Assembly (NCBI GenBank): GCA_905215505.1
Contig: CAJMPU010000006.1
Location: 1-64,000 of the forward strand
Direction: 5' to 3'
From: an uncultured bacterium
GTDB taxonomy: Bacteria; Actinomycetota; Coriobacteriia; Coriobacteriales; Coriobacteriaceae
DNA length: 64,000 nucleotides
Positions 44,201 through 53,635 of this stretch are shown in pieces. Below the pieces are notes generated by a model that worked only from the letters and a program-made list of their open reading frames with translations, was not told the DNA's origin and made no database searches. The translations under genes were made by a program, and so were the position numbers. The first letter of the stretch is position 1. Each line of letters opens with the position of its first letter.

Positions 44201-44672
44201 CGAGGGACGCGGACTCGGAAACCACGACACGGTCGCCTGACTTGATACTCATCTTGCCAGTCGCCTTGTCCAGGATCACGGTCGCCTTTCCGCCGGTGAT
44301 CTCGATAGTGTCGCCCTTGTCGGCAACCGTCGCACTCGGCTTGCTGTAGGTGTCCGAGGTATCGGGCTGAGCCTGGATCTTAGCCGTGTGGGACTTACTG
44401 CGCGGCGTGGCGTACTCGGAAAACTCACCCTTGGGGTCGACGTTATAACGGAAAATACCGTCCTCGAGGAACGTAATACGGCCCTTGATGCCGTCAGCGA
44501 AATCGATGTCGACGACATTCGAGGCAGACTGGGACACGGTCGCCGAGTCGACGCCCTTGAGTGGCGTGGCAATCGCCTGCTGGGGATTGGCAAACACGAG
44601 CGTCGCTGCAGTGGCAACGAGGACCGCGCTTCCCTTCACCCACCGTTTCGTAAAAATGGAATTCCTGCGCAT
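38259..44672 (-). CDS. Wall-anchored multidomain GH31 glycosidase (probable alpha-N-acetylgalactosaminidase)
   Basis: This secreted enzyme has 2137 residues. Order: signal peptide 1-36; GH31 N-domain and barrel about 50-700 with nucleophile Asp480 (LKTDVAWVG) and acid/base Asp531 (IWTGDQ); FnIII 967-1047; CBM32/F5-8C 1058-1188; dockerin-like 1197-1262 (DLNDNGVYDVYD); cohesin-like 1270-1410; a further carbohydrate-binding-like module 1415-1580; Ig-like 1585-1672; FIVAR 1676-1742; CBM32 1752-1908; FIVAR 1915-1987 and 1996-2060; Gly/Asn linker; sorting signal IPNTG (2102-2106), membrane helix, RRSKAK. The TDVAWVGxGYSFGLNG style matches GH31 alpha-GalNAcases as I recall them; specificity is inferred. 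AAAGGAG precedes the ATG. Confidence 0.88.
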   Translation of the reverse strand: MRRNSIFTKRWVKGSAVLVATAATLVFANPQQAIATPLKGVDSATVSQSASNVVDIDFADGIKGRITFLEDGIFRYNVDPKGEFSEYATPRSKSHTAKIQAQPDTSDTYSKPSATVADKGDTIEITGGKATVILDKATGKMSIKSGDRVVVSESASLDLDKKGTVQTLAKEKSENFFGGGTQNGRFLHTNQTIAISNTNNWTDGGVASPNPFYWTSDGYGVLRNTFAEGSYDFGSTDSSTVTTLHSENEFDAYYFVATNEGASNVATEMLQDYYKVTGNPVLLPEYGFYLGHLNAYNRDGWSTTSGQKKWETKGSKSSSEKGDVKYESGMSTGYKLDGTLAAETLNGEGPTVDTENMKATDFDRQFSARQVIDDYEDNDMPLGWFLPNDGYGAGYGQNGYYKTGGVNSDGASSADRLNAVRANVDNLKKFTEYANSKGVSTGLWTQSNLEPDSNPETPWHLLRDFDAEVKTGGITTLKTDVAWVGSGYSFGLNGIKTAYDTVTTGANKRPNIITLDGWAGTQRFGGIWTGDQYGGNWEYIRFHIPTYIGQSLSGNPNIGSDMDGIFGGDPIISARDYQWKTFTPSMLDMDGWGTYRKSPMTHGDPYTGISRFYLKLKAQLMPYIYTSAASAANIDTGNGDAGLPMIRAMLLSDNSEYAASTSTQYQYMFGENFLVAPVYQDTQADENGNDIRNGIYLPNYGTDENPTIWIDYFSGKQYRGGQVLNNYEAPLWKLPLFVKANAIVPMYAENNNPEAVSDTNTKGTDRSQRIVEFFATEGDGTFTQYEDDGSSIENNTTEDDSYGTIDNISYGEHVSTVYSSKAAGGTATFTAEASQGGYNGYDSNRTTTFVANVSAKPTSVVAKNGGSALNVVEVDSQETFDAATPEAGQAVYFYSETPNLNHYGSDADGTEAEQGESFNNTKITTNPKVYVKFAKTDVAAAAQTLELGGFVNADVTLTADRLNENLSAPTNLAAPEDATTPTSIKLTWGKVDGATSYDLKVDGTVFAVGDAAEFTHTDLAYNSKHTYQIRSRNAEGYSAWSDVLEANSALDPWRNVPDAEEITWEGSLYGSHKAELAFDHEFQSGDGGFHSGGNDLGKALTVDYGRAYKLDKLEYYPRDDAGNGTVTKMRVETSLDGVHWTSQEVDWARSADCKTVAFDGTVAARYVRMTPLASVGNFFSASEIAIYKTDGTDGFAVGSNLNKATISDGDYSNMKNYLGLENREPDTPTFGSQIRDHFADLNDNGVYDVYDYSFTMAGLDGGTKQKGKVAGSLAVIPSKTEVEAGDEITVDVYAADAKNVNALGALVNFKSDQFEFVSESIAQDGSTAGMENLSREKVQFVDGTQTINLAFANRGDGKLYNGTGAVASFKLKAKTAGKVELPSTSWLIGPACDALEFASDGTVTMPDVPQPTVAEYGQDAFNITMTNDELTTDDGTNVEKLIQQKSYNALFDNNEGDNGFEFLWDWSGNWDSEGKLPSYVKLPTTMTFAFKTPSKLDSVEVVNRNGGNGTVQKIKAVVTFEDGSTQEFAGGEYDSFRARYAFGLSAENKGKKATKVEVTPLEASGDQMLTLREVNFNYTQGVEAIEGVELGKNQTEFFEGDVTLVDAKATPESAGYPYVTVESSDPSVVSVSAVQAGDSVSYYLRANKAGKAKITVASVLDPSKTASYEVEVKAGVDTSALVAALSKAMGYSESVYTKDSYAALTTAVEAARKLLDGGQGSYSKKDVADATAKIEKAIDGLKMRPVDEKILINTPENRKNVKVAGFSSEADYEGSNAVNALDGDERTLWHSDWAHGTGMPQYLSVDLGRDYDLTDVTFLPRQDGGTNGDIFEAEILVSDTADGYEMGTAVSMGTFAFDNDGHVLTDRGDWKQMSFGAARGRYVTVKVIHAGGGDVDAYCSVAELKFYGTAVPDPVSKDDLATAIEKVDAEVAAGDLKAGDYTEASWTALENALASARAILSDENATQDEVDQALRALESARGALEKTPVAPVENPTKKQLKALVKQAKETDTRGKTAESVKALTDAITYAEDVLGDENASDTQLQAAYDQLKLAIESLKDADSGNQGGSGNQGSGNGSNGGNQAGKPAGDKAQGSKKNGSAIPNTGDQTAATVATVGGLGAIIAAIGALFHRRSKAK

Positions 44673-44712
44673 CTGGTCTCCTTTCTTCCGACATGCTGAG
44701 GTGCCGAGGACG

Positions 44713-44722
44713 CCCCCCCCCC
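44713..44722 (-). repeat. Homopolymer tract of 10 G in the GH31 leader
   Basis: On the minus strand ten consecutive G residues lie 41-50 bases before the GH31 ATG. Such tracts slip during replication. It may also be a sequencing or assembly artefact. Confidence 0.6.
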
Positions 44723-44733
44723 GGCAGCATGGG

Positions 44734-44763
44734 AAAACGTATCAAACGGAGATGTTCGGTACA
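44734..44763 (-). promoter_or_regulatory. Candidate GH31 promoter region sharing a 12-mer with the PTS promoter
   Basis: ATGTTCGGTACA (44752-44763, plus strand) also occurs at 49084-49095. Read on the minus strand, the last bases ATGTAC could be a -35 with TACGTT (44734-44739) as -10 at 17-bp spacing. Confidence 0.45.
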
Positions 44764-44800
44764 TTCCGCACAATGGGGGCCACCCGTTACCAAGGGGCCA

Positions 44801-44814
44801 ACTGGTAGTAACCA
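44801..44814. promoter_or_regulatory. Palindrome CTGGTAGTAACCAG, candidate operator
   Basis: CTGGT-AGTA-ACCAG is a perfect 5+5 palindrome about 130 bp upstream of the GH31 gene, between it and the MarR gene. The related GTTACC and GTAAC strings lie on either side. Binding is inferred. Confidence 0.35.
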
Positions 44815-45000
44815 GATAGCCACCTACTAGGTCATATCAACATATGGGAGCACTTGCGCACCCAAGTTCGGAATTCTCCCAGCGGCAGCAAAATAAGCGT
44901 CAACGGCAAGGTGGGCTTAATAAGCCATACCAATTGGTTCTTCAGTCAAATACCAATCTAGCAAAAATGTACTGTTTATCTGGTATTACACAGACCATAC

Positions 45001-45044
45001 CTTTCCCTCGGGAACTGGGCTTCGCGAAGTTTCCCGAGGGAAAG
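45001..45044. repeat. 44-bp hairpin repeat, copy 1
   Basis: CTTTCCCTCGGGAA and its complement enclose CTGGGCTTCGCGAAGT-type sequence. Copy 2 (reverse orientation) is at 50243-50286. The rest of the 515-bp gap 44673-45187 has no gene. Confidence 0.8.
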
Positions 45045-45187
45045 GCTCAGCCGCCATCCTGCAACCTACCGGGGATTGCCATGACGTACGTTGGCTGATT
45101 TGGTTTGGAATGAGATGTTGACGGTGGCTGATGGGCACAACTGTCCCGGGTGCATTTCAAGATGCACCTAAATGTCTGTCTTTATCC

Positions 45188-45664
45188 TTATAGATTGTCC
45201 AGGTAGTCGTCGGCATCATAGGTAAGGCTGTAAGCTTTATTCAGGATGCGCACGAGCTCCTGGGCATCGTGCTCGCCGAGCGCTGAGAGTTGTTTCGAGA
45301 GCGATGCCACACTCTCGGCATTTTTTTTCGCCGCGAAATCACGGCCTTCCTCGGTAATGCTCACCAGCACACGCCGACGATCGTTTGGATCAGTCCTGCG
45401 CTGAACGTAACCCTTACTCTCGAGTGAATCCAAGATATGCGACATGCGCGCACGGGAGAATTTCAGCTTCTTGGCAATCTCGGAGGGAATGACATCACCG
45501 TCAATACCCGATAGATACTGTAAAACCGGTGCCTCGCCCACACTGGCGCCGCCGGCAGCACTCAAGGATCCCTTGGCAAGGGAACGTGAGTACACAATCA
45601 GTTTTCGAGCGACGTCATCGTAATCCACTGGGGATATTGTCCTTTGCAACTCTAGAAGGGCCAT
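45188..45664 (-). CDS. MarR-family transcriptional regulator
   Basis: The 158-residue winged-helix protein has EIAKKLKFSRARMSHILDSLESKGYVQRRTDPNDRRRVLVSITEEG in pieces typical of MarR (recognition helix and wing DPNDRR). It lies upstream of the GH31 gene on the same strand, across a 515-bp gap, and could control it. The SD is weak. Confidence 0.88.
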   Translation of the reverse strand: MALLELQRTISPVDYDDVARKLIVYSRSLAKGSLSAAGGASVGEAPVLQYLSGIDGDVIPSEIAKKLKFSRARMSHILDSLESKGYVQRRTDPNDRRRVLVSITEEGRDFAAKKNAESVASLSKQLSALGEHDAQELVRILNKAYSLTYDADDYLDNL

Positions 45665-45732
45665 AAAACCGTCATTTGCCGTACATTAGTTAACATTCGC
45701 AACAATTATTTATGATACCCCAACGCGGAAGT

Positions 45733-46059
45733 CTATTGCTCGTCCTTCTTGCGTCGCATAAGCTCCTCAACGTCGACACCAGCGGCCTCGAGCATGCGCT
45801 CGACATTCTTTTTGGCGTTGGTCGTGCCGACCTTAAGCACGATCGAAAGCGGAGTGCCCACCACCAGGCACACGATGCCCACGGGGACACCCCAGCCGGG
45901 GCCGCCCTGCATACCCCACATCCCCATCAAAAAGCCAATCGCCACGAGCGAATAGCCCAGGCGCAGCCAAACATTGAGCCGCTGAATAGCATCGGTCTGC
46001 ATCTTTGCCTCGCGAATCAAGTCGTCGCGCGAAAGGTCGTGTCCATGTTTCTCGTGCAT
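45733..46059 (-). CDS. Small two-segment membrane protein
   Basis: The 108-residue product has a His-rich start (MHEKHGHDLSRDD), two membrane segments (LGYSLVAIGFLMGMWGM and WGVPVGIVCLVVGTPLSIVL) and a charged tail. Start 46059 has GGAGG five bases upstream. No family is recognised. It lies between the MarR gene and the PTS operon. Confidence 0.7.
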   Translation of the reverse strand: MHEKHGHDLSRDDLIREAKMQTDAIQRLNVWLRLGYSLVAIGFLMGMWGMQGGPGWGVPVGIVCLVVGTPLSIVLKVGTTNAKKNVERMLEAAGVDVEELMRRKKDEQ

Positions 46060-46122
46060 ATGGTCCTCCTCGTGCAAAGTGTGCATCATGCGCAAGTGCA
46101 TCGTTTGTCGAATACGTCATCT

Positions 46123-46185
46123 TTCAAGAGCAATATAGCGGGTGTCGTGTAGGCGATGGAGGTCGCTGGCCATATTGCCCTTGAA
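46123..46185. repeat. Imperfect inverted repeat TTCAAGAGCAATAT / ATATTGCCCTTGAA
   Basis: Fourteen-base arms differ at one position around a 35-base centre. It lies between the PTS terminator and the small membrane protein. Confidence 0.5.
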
Positions 46186-46201
46186 GGGCGGCGCAAAATC
46201 A

Positions 46202-46231
46202 GAAGGCCGTGCGGTTGAGGCCGCACGGCCT
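46202..46231 (-). terminator. Terminator hairpin of the PTS operon
   Basis: AAGGCCGTGCGG pairs perfectly with CCGCACGGCCTT around TTGAGG. The T tract after it on the minus strand is broken (TTCTGATTTTG). Confidence 0.65.
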
Positions 46232-46254
46232 TACAGGGGGCCAGGGGATGATGA

Positions 46255-47082
46255 CTAGTAGCTCAGTGCCGGGTCGAAGAAGCCAATGAGAACGCCCACA
46301 AATGCGATCACAACGAGGATCAGCATCATAACGATGGGGTTGACCTTCTTCTTGGTCATCATGTACCAGCAGAAGATGATGAAGATCATCGGCAGCAGGT
46401 GCGGATAGATGCCATCGAGCGTGTCCTGGAACTTACCGCCACCGGGCAGCACCAGGTTGGGGCTGCAGGTGATGGAGACCCAGGTAGCACCGACTGCACC
46501 GATGACCATGGTACCGACCATCACGATGGAATCACGCAGAGCCTTGGCCTTGGGGCCGACGAGGGCCTCGACCGCCTTGCCGCCGAGCTCATAGCCCTGC
46601 TTGTAGGCAAAGCGCATGCCAAGGAACATGAGCAGGTTCCACACGACAATATAGAAGATGGCGCCGAGCGGGGAGCCGCCGGTCGAGAGACCGAGGGCAA
46701 TACCGAGCAGGATCGGGATCAGGGTACCGACGATCAGCGAGTCGCCAAGGCCGGCGAGCGGGCCCATGAGGCCGGCGCGGATGCCGTTGATGGCGTCGTC
46801 GTCGATGGCCTCGCCGTTTGCGCGAGCCTCCTCGAGGCCGGCGGTGACGCCGACAATCATGGTGCCGATCTGCGGCTCGGTGTTGAAGAACGCGGAGTAG
46901 GTCTGGAGGGCCTGCTTCTGCTCCTCGGGCGTGTCGTAGAGCTCCTCGACAATCGGAAGCATGGCGCACAGGTAACCGAAGGTCTGCATGTGCTCCTGCG
47001 AGAAGCAGGTCAGGTTGCCATAGGACCAGTTACGGAACGACTTGGCAAGCGTTTTCTTAGAGAGCTTTTTCTTCTCTGCCAT
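46255..47082 (-). CDS. PTS mannose/fructose/sorbose family subunit IID
   Basis: This 275-residue membrane subunit begins with the typical SFRNWSYGNLTCFSQEHMQTFGYLCAMLP, then FFNTEPQIGTMIVGVTAGLEEARANG and the GPLAGLGDSLIVGTLIPIL stretch of EIID. The start overlaps the IIC stop (TAATG). Last gene of the operon. Confidence 0.95.
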   Translation of the reverse strand: MAEKKKLSKKTLAKSFRNWSYGNLTCFSQEHMQTFGYLCAMLPIVEELYDTPEEQKQALQTYSAFFNTEPQIGTMIVGVTAGLEEARANGEAIDDDAINGIRAGLMGPLAGLGDSLIVGTLIPILLGIALGLSTGGSPLGAIFYIVVWNLLMFLGMRFAYKQGYELGGKAVEALVGPKAKALRDSIVMVGTMVIGAVGATWVSITCSPNLVLPGGGKFQDTLDGIYPHLLPMIFIIFCWYMMTKKKVNPIVMMLILVVIAFVGVLIGFFDPALSY

Positions 47083-47939
47083 TAGATGTCCTCCTCTTCC
47101 TCATCATCGGAGCCCGAGGCGATAGCTGCCTTGGGAGCGTTTGCGAGGTCGATCTTGAGCGAAGCGATCTCATAGTTGATCAGGGCGAAGAAGCAGCCGA
47201 TGCCGGCGGCGGCAATCAGGTTGCATCCCATGACAGCGGACAGGGTGAAGCCGAAGAAGAACGTGAGGAAGTCCGTCGGCTTGGAGATGACCTGCTTGAG
47301 CAGGATGGCGATACCGACGGTAGGCAGCAGCGAGCCGACGGTGAACAGCGTCTTCATCGCGATGCCGTCCATGGGCATGTAGGTCTTCATGAGGTCGACC
47401 ATGGCGGTGCCGCCCATGGTGATGATGAACGTCGGGAGGAACGAGCAGACGATGTGACCGATCCAAGGCAGAACGTTGTTGACCAGGTAGAGCTTGTGGA
47501 GGTCGCCCTTCTCGAGCCACTTCCAGCCCATGCCCTGCCACACCAGGTTAATGGTGGCGGTGCCATAGAAGAGCACAGTGCCGAGCGTGCCGACGGCGGC
47601 ACCGAGGGATGCGGCCATGCCGGCAGCCTCAGCGGAGGCGGGATCGATGCCCGAGTTCTTGATGGCGAGGATCGCCAGCGGGATGCCGATATAGGACACG
47701 GCGCGGACGTCGGCGGAGACGGTTCCGCCGGGGGTCACGAGAGCGATGTAGACAACCTGGATAGCAGCGCCGACGAGGATGCCCGTCTGCATATCGCCCA
47801 TGATGATGCCGACGATGAGGCCGGCGACCAGAGGACGACCCAGAGTGTAGTTGCCGATCGTCGTGCCGCCCATGCCAGGCAGTGATGCCAGGCAGGCGAA
47901 CAGGCCGAACAGCGCGGCTTGGAATGCATTGATTGCCAT
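47082..47939 (-). CDS. PTS mannose/fructose/sorbose family subunit IIC
   Basis: This is the 285-residue membrane channel subunit, with GNYTLGRPLVAGLIVGIIMGDMQTGILVGAAIQVVYIA, many hydrophobic helices and a very acidic C-terminal tail (SDDEEEEDI). With IID it forms the sugar channel. Confidence 0.95.
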   Translation of the reverse strand: MAINAFQAALFGLFACLASLPGMGGTTIGNYTLGRPLVAGLIVGIIMGDMQTGILVGAAIQVVYIALVTPGGTVSADVRAVSYIGIPLAILAIKNSGIDPASAEAAGMAASLGAAVGTLGTVLFYGTATINLVWQGMGWKWLEKGDLHKLYLVNNVLPWIGHIVCSFLPTFIITMGGTAMVDLMKTYMPMDGIAMKTLFTVGSLLPTVGIAILLKQVISKPTDFLTFFFGFTLSAVMGCNLIAAAGIGCFFALINYEIASLKIDLANAPKAAIASGSDDEEEEDI

Positions 47940-48010
47940 GCTTTCCCCTTTCTTTATTCCTCAGCCCCTTTCCCCAGGGCTGTAGGTACCAAAATGCAGC
48001 TGGCGCCTAA

Positions 48011-48499
48011 CTAGAAGCCAAACTGACCGCGGAACTTGGGCCACTCACCAATGGATTTCTCCTTGATAAGGGCGAACTCGACCGTGTAGCCGGCGTTGGT
48101 GAGATCCTCGAGCGCCTGGGCCTCTTCCTGCGTGATCGACTGGTTGTTGCCGAGCTTGGTGGCGCCGGGACGGTCGTTGCAGGGGCCGACGATGATATGG
48201 CGCATACCCGGATCGAACCCGAAGTCGACGAGAAGCTCCTTCATGTCCTGCGGGTTCTTGGTAATCAGGAAGTACTTGGTCGGAGACTTGATAACCTTCT
48301 CGGAGACCTCCTTGAAGTGCTCCTTGGTCCACACGAACGTCTTCTTGCCCGAGGCACTCTTGTAGGCCTCCTTGAGCACGGGATTGGACGCCGCGGCGTC
48401 GTTGACGGCGATAAGACCGTCGCAGGGATACTCGAGGGCCCAACGGGTAACGGTCTGTCCATGGATCATACGGTCGTCAATGCGGATGAACGAAATCAT
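48011..48499 (-). CDS. PTS mannose/fructose/sorbose family subunit IIB
   Basis: This is the 162-residue cytoplasmic phosphocarrier. It starts ISFIRIDDRMIHGQTVTRW, with the phosphorylatable His in RMIHGQ, and has VGPCNDRPGATKLGNNQSIT. GGGAG precedes the ATG by five bases. Confidence 0.95.
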   Translation of the reverse strand: MISFIRIDDRMIHGQTVTRWALEYPCDGLIAVNDAAASNPVLKEAYKSASGKKTFVWTKEHFKEVSEKVIKSPTKYFLITKNPQDMKELLVDFGFDPGMRHIIVGPCNDRPGATKLGNNQSITQEEAQALEDLTNAGYTVEFALIKEKSIGEWPKFRGQFGF

Positions 48500-48578
48500 G
48501 CGTTCTCCCTTTCCTTATCACCGGGGGTCTTTCCTCTTAACCCCCGCTCCATCACAAAAATTGGGGCGGATGCGCTGC

Positions 48579-49013
48579 CTAGATGTCGTCGTCCTCGTCG
48601 TCGGCGTCATCGGTCGGGACCACGAGCTCGGACATACCGTTCTTGCCCTCCTGCAGCATCATCTGCTTGAGGGAATCCAGGTCCATGGTGGCAAGCCCCA
48701 TCATGGCGGTCATAGCCATGGGCAGATTCATACCGCCGAAGGCAATGGTGTGGGCGAGCAGGCCCTTCTCGGCCAGCGTGTTCATAGCATTGGTGAGCGG
48801 CGATCCGCCCAGGATGTCACCGAGCAGGACAACCTCGTCATCGGCGGTAACAGGAGCGAGCATCGCCTTGACGTTCTCGACATACTCGTCAGCGCCCATG
48901 CCGTCCACGAGACTCGTCGACAAGATGTTCGGGGCGTCATTGCCGAGCATCTTGAGGACACTGTGCAGTCCGGGAGCGAGCGTTCCGTGACTGACCATTA
49001 CCAGATACCGCAT
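48579..49013 (-). CDS. PTS mannose/fructose/sorbose family subunit IIA
   Basis: The 144-residue EIIA-Man type protein has the phosphorylatable His in MVSHGTLAPG at the N terminus, LLGDILGGSPLTNAM and an acidic tail. Start 49013 is chosen for AGAGGAG five bases upstream; the frame is open to 49085. First gene of the operon. A short hairpin (48523-48548) separates it from IIB. Confidence 0.93.
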   Translation of the reverse strand: MRYLVMVSHGTLAPGLHSVLKMLGNDAPNILSTSLVDGMGADEYVENVKAMLAPVTADDEVVLLGDILGGSPLTNAMNTLAEKGLLAHTIAFGGMNLPMAMTAMMGLATMDLDSLKQMMLQEGKNGMSELVVPTDDADDEDDDI

Positions 49014-49060
49014 GCGGTCTCCTCTCGACCTGCCGTGTATCGCACGGCTTTGCTTTTTGC

Positions 49061-49095
49061 CGAGATTATTGTTGCGCTGGGGCATGTTCGGTACA
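49061..49095 (-). promoter_or_regulatory. Candidate PTS promoter region with shared 12-mer
   Basis: ATGTTCGGTACA (49084-49095) is identical to 44752-44763. On the minus strand TTGTAC could be a -35, with AACAAT as -10 after 17 bases. It lies 71-82 bases before the IIA ATG. Confidence 0.45.
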
Positions 49096-49097
49096 AG

Positions 49098-49148
49098 AAA
49101 ATAGTTGCGAACGGTAACTATTCATCGGTTAACGGTAGCAACTATTTT
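49098..49148. promoter_or_regulatory. 51-bp palindrome, candidate GntR operator
   Basis: AAAATAGTTGC (49098-49108) and GCAACTATTTT (49138-49148) are perfect inverted repeats with GGTAAC and GGTTAAC inside. It lies between the divergent PTS operon and the GntR gene, next to the putative PTS -35. Confidence 0.55.
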
Positions 49149-49321
49149 TGTGCCTAAATTATTTTTTCTTCCAATTATTTTTAAAATAGCAGGTAGATTG
49201 CCTGGTAAATGTTTTATGTTCCTTATGTACCATACATATCAACAAGAATCGGGCCTGATATCACCGGTTTGTCCCGCAGTGTCAGACCATGTCACGTATG
49301 CTCACGACATGGAGGTACCCC

Positions 49322-50104
49322 ATGGACATGATCTCGTTTCTCGCCTCCGAACCCTTCGATCGCAGCGGTGATACGCCGCTCTATGTCCAACTTAAACATC
49401 GAATCGCTCTGCTTATCGCCAGCCAGGCGTTCGACACCAAGACGCCGCTGCCACGCGAGCTCGAAATCTGTGAGCGGCTGGAGTTATCGCGCGCGACCGT
49501 GCGCCGCTGTTTCCAAGATCTCGTCATCGAGGGGCGCGTGGTGCGCAAACGCGGGCAGGGCACGTTCATCAAGCCCCAAACCTCAGCGCCCGGCATCGAC
49601 CTGGCCCTGAATTTCAGCGCGCGGATGCGCGAAGCGGGACGGGTTCCGAGCTCGCAGATTCTCGCCTTTTCAAGCATACCGGCCATCCGTGGCATCGCCT
49701 CCGGGCTCAAAGTGCCCGAAGGGACACCCGTCTGGGAGATTCGCCGCCTGCGTCTCGCCAACGACAAACCCATGGAGCTCAACTACGTCTATATCCCCGT
49801 GTCACTTTGCCCCGAGCTCACGCGCAAAGACGTGGATGGCTCGCTCTACGCCTATATCGCGGAAAAGACCGGCATCCTGCCCGCAAGCGTCGATGCCGTC
49901 TACGAGGCGGTCAACCTCGACAAGCATGAGGCGCGCCTTTTGGGACAGAACACCGGTAAGGCGGCAATGCGCATCGTGCGTTCGACCTACGACAAGACGG
50001 GAACCCCGTTCGAGGTAGGCGTGCTCATCAGCTGCGACGGTCAGGCAAAGCTGCACGTGCACATCGCCGCCGACAAAACAACCTTCACTGCCACAGCCCA
50101 ATAA
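49322..50104 (+). CDS. GntR-family regulator with UTRA domain
   Basis: This 260-residue protein has a GntR winged helix (TPLYVQLKHRIALLI, TPLPRELEICERLELSRATVRRCFQDLVIEGRVVRKRGQGTFI) and a UTRA ligand domain (WEIRRLRLANDKPMELNYVYIP, ending near FEVGVLI). Such regulators sense sugar phosphates. ATG 49322 lies six bases after GGAGG. It is divergent from the PTS operon, which it probably controls. Confidence 0.93.
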   Translation: MDMISFLASEPFDRSGDTPLYVQLKHRIALLIASQAFDTKTPLPRELEICERLELSRATVRRCFQDLVIEGRVVRKRGQGTFIKPQTSAPGIDLALNFSARMREAGRVPSSQILAFSSIPAIRGIASGLKVPEGTPVWEIRRLRLANDKPMELNYVYIPVSLCPELTRKDVDGSLYAYIAEKTGILPASVDAVYEAVNLDKHEARLLGQNTGKAAMRIVRSTYDKTGTPFEVGVLISCDGQAKLHVHIAADKTTFTATAQ

Positions 50105-50112
50105 ATCCAAAA

Positions 50113-50160
50113 CGTGGGCGCTGTCGTTCAAACGAACGACGGCGCCCACACTCATTTTCT
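50113..50160 (+). terminator. Intrinsic terminator of the GntR gene
   Basis: GTGGGCGCTGTCGTTC pairs with the complementary GAACGAC-GGCGCCCAC around AAAC, followed by CTCATTTTCT. Confidence 0.75.
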
Positions 50161-50193
50161 ATTCAGCCCTAGTCATCGCACAAAGCCCCTTCG

Positions 50194-50319
50194 GCAGCAC
50201 ACGGTGCAACCGAGTCACCGTAGGCCGGGGCGGGAGGCGGTCCTTTCTCTCGGAAAACTTCGCGAAGCCCAGTTTCCGAGAGAAAGTGTCCGGCTGCCGC
50301 CCCGGCCGACCAGGTCACA

Positions 50320-50335
<16 letters not shown>
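50194..50335. repeat. 142-bp multi-arm palindrome containing 44-bp repeat copy 2
   Basis: Outer arms GCAGCACACGGTG (50194-50206) and its complement (50323-50335), middle arms GGCCGGGGCGG (50223-50233) and complement (50297-50307), and the central 44-bp hairpin (50243-50286) are concentric. The right outer arm lies inside the last codons of carB, whose stop is 50320-50322. Confidence 0.8.
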
Positions 50336-53634
<3,299 letters not shown>

Positions 53635-53635
53635 G

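Noticed and set aside
45001..45044. Simple intrinsic terminator
   Set aside because: No T run follows on either strand and the same hairpin recurs at 50243-50286.
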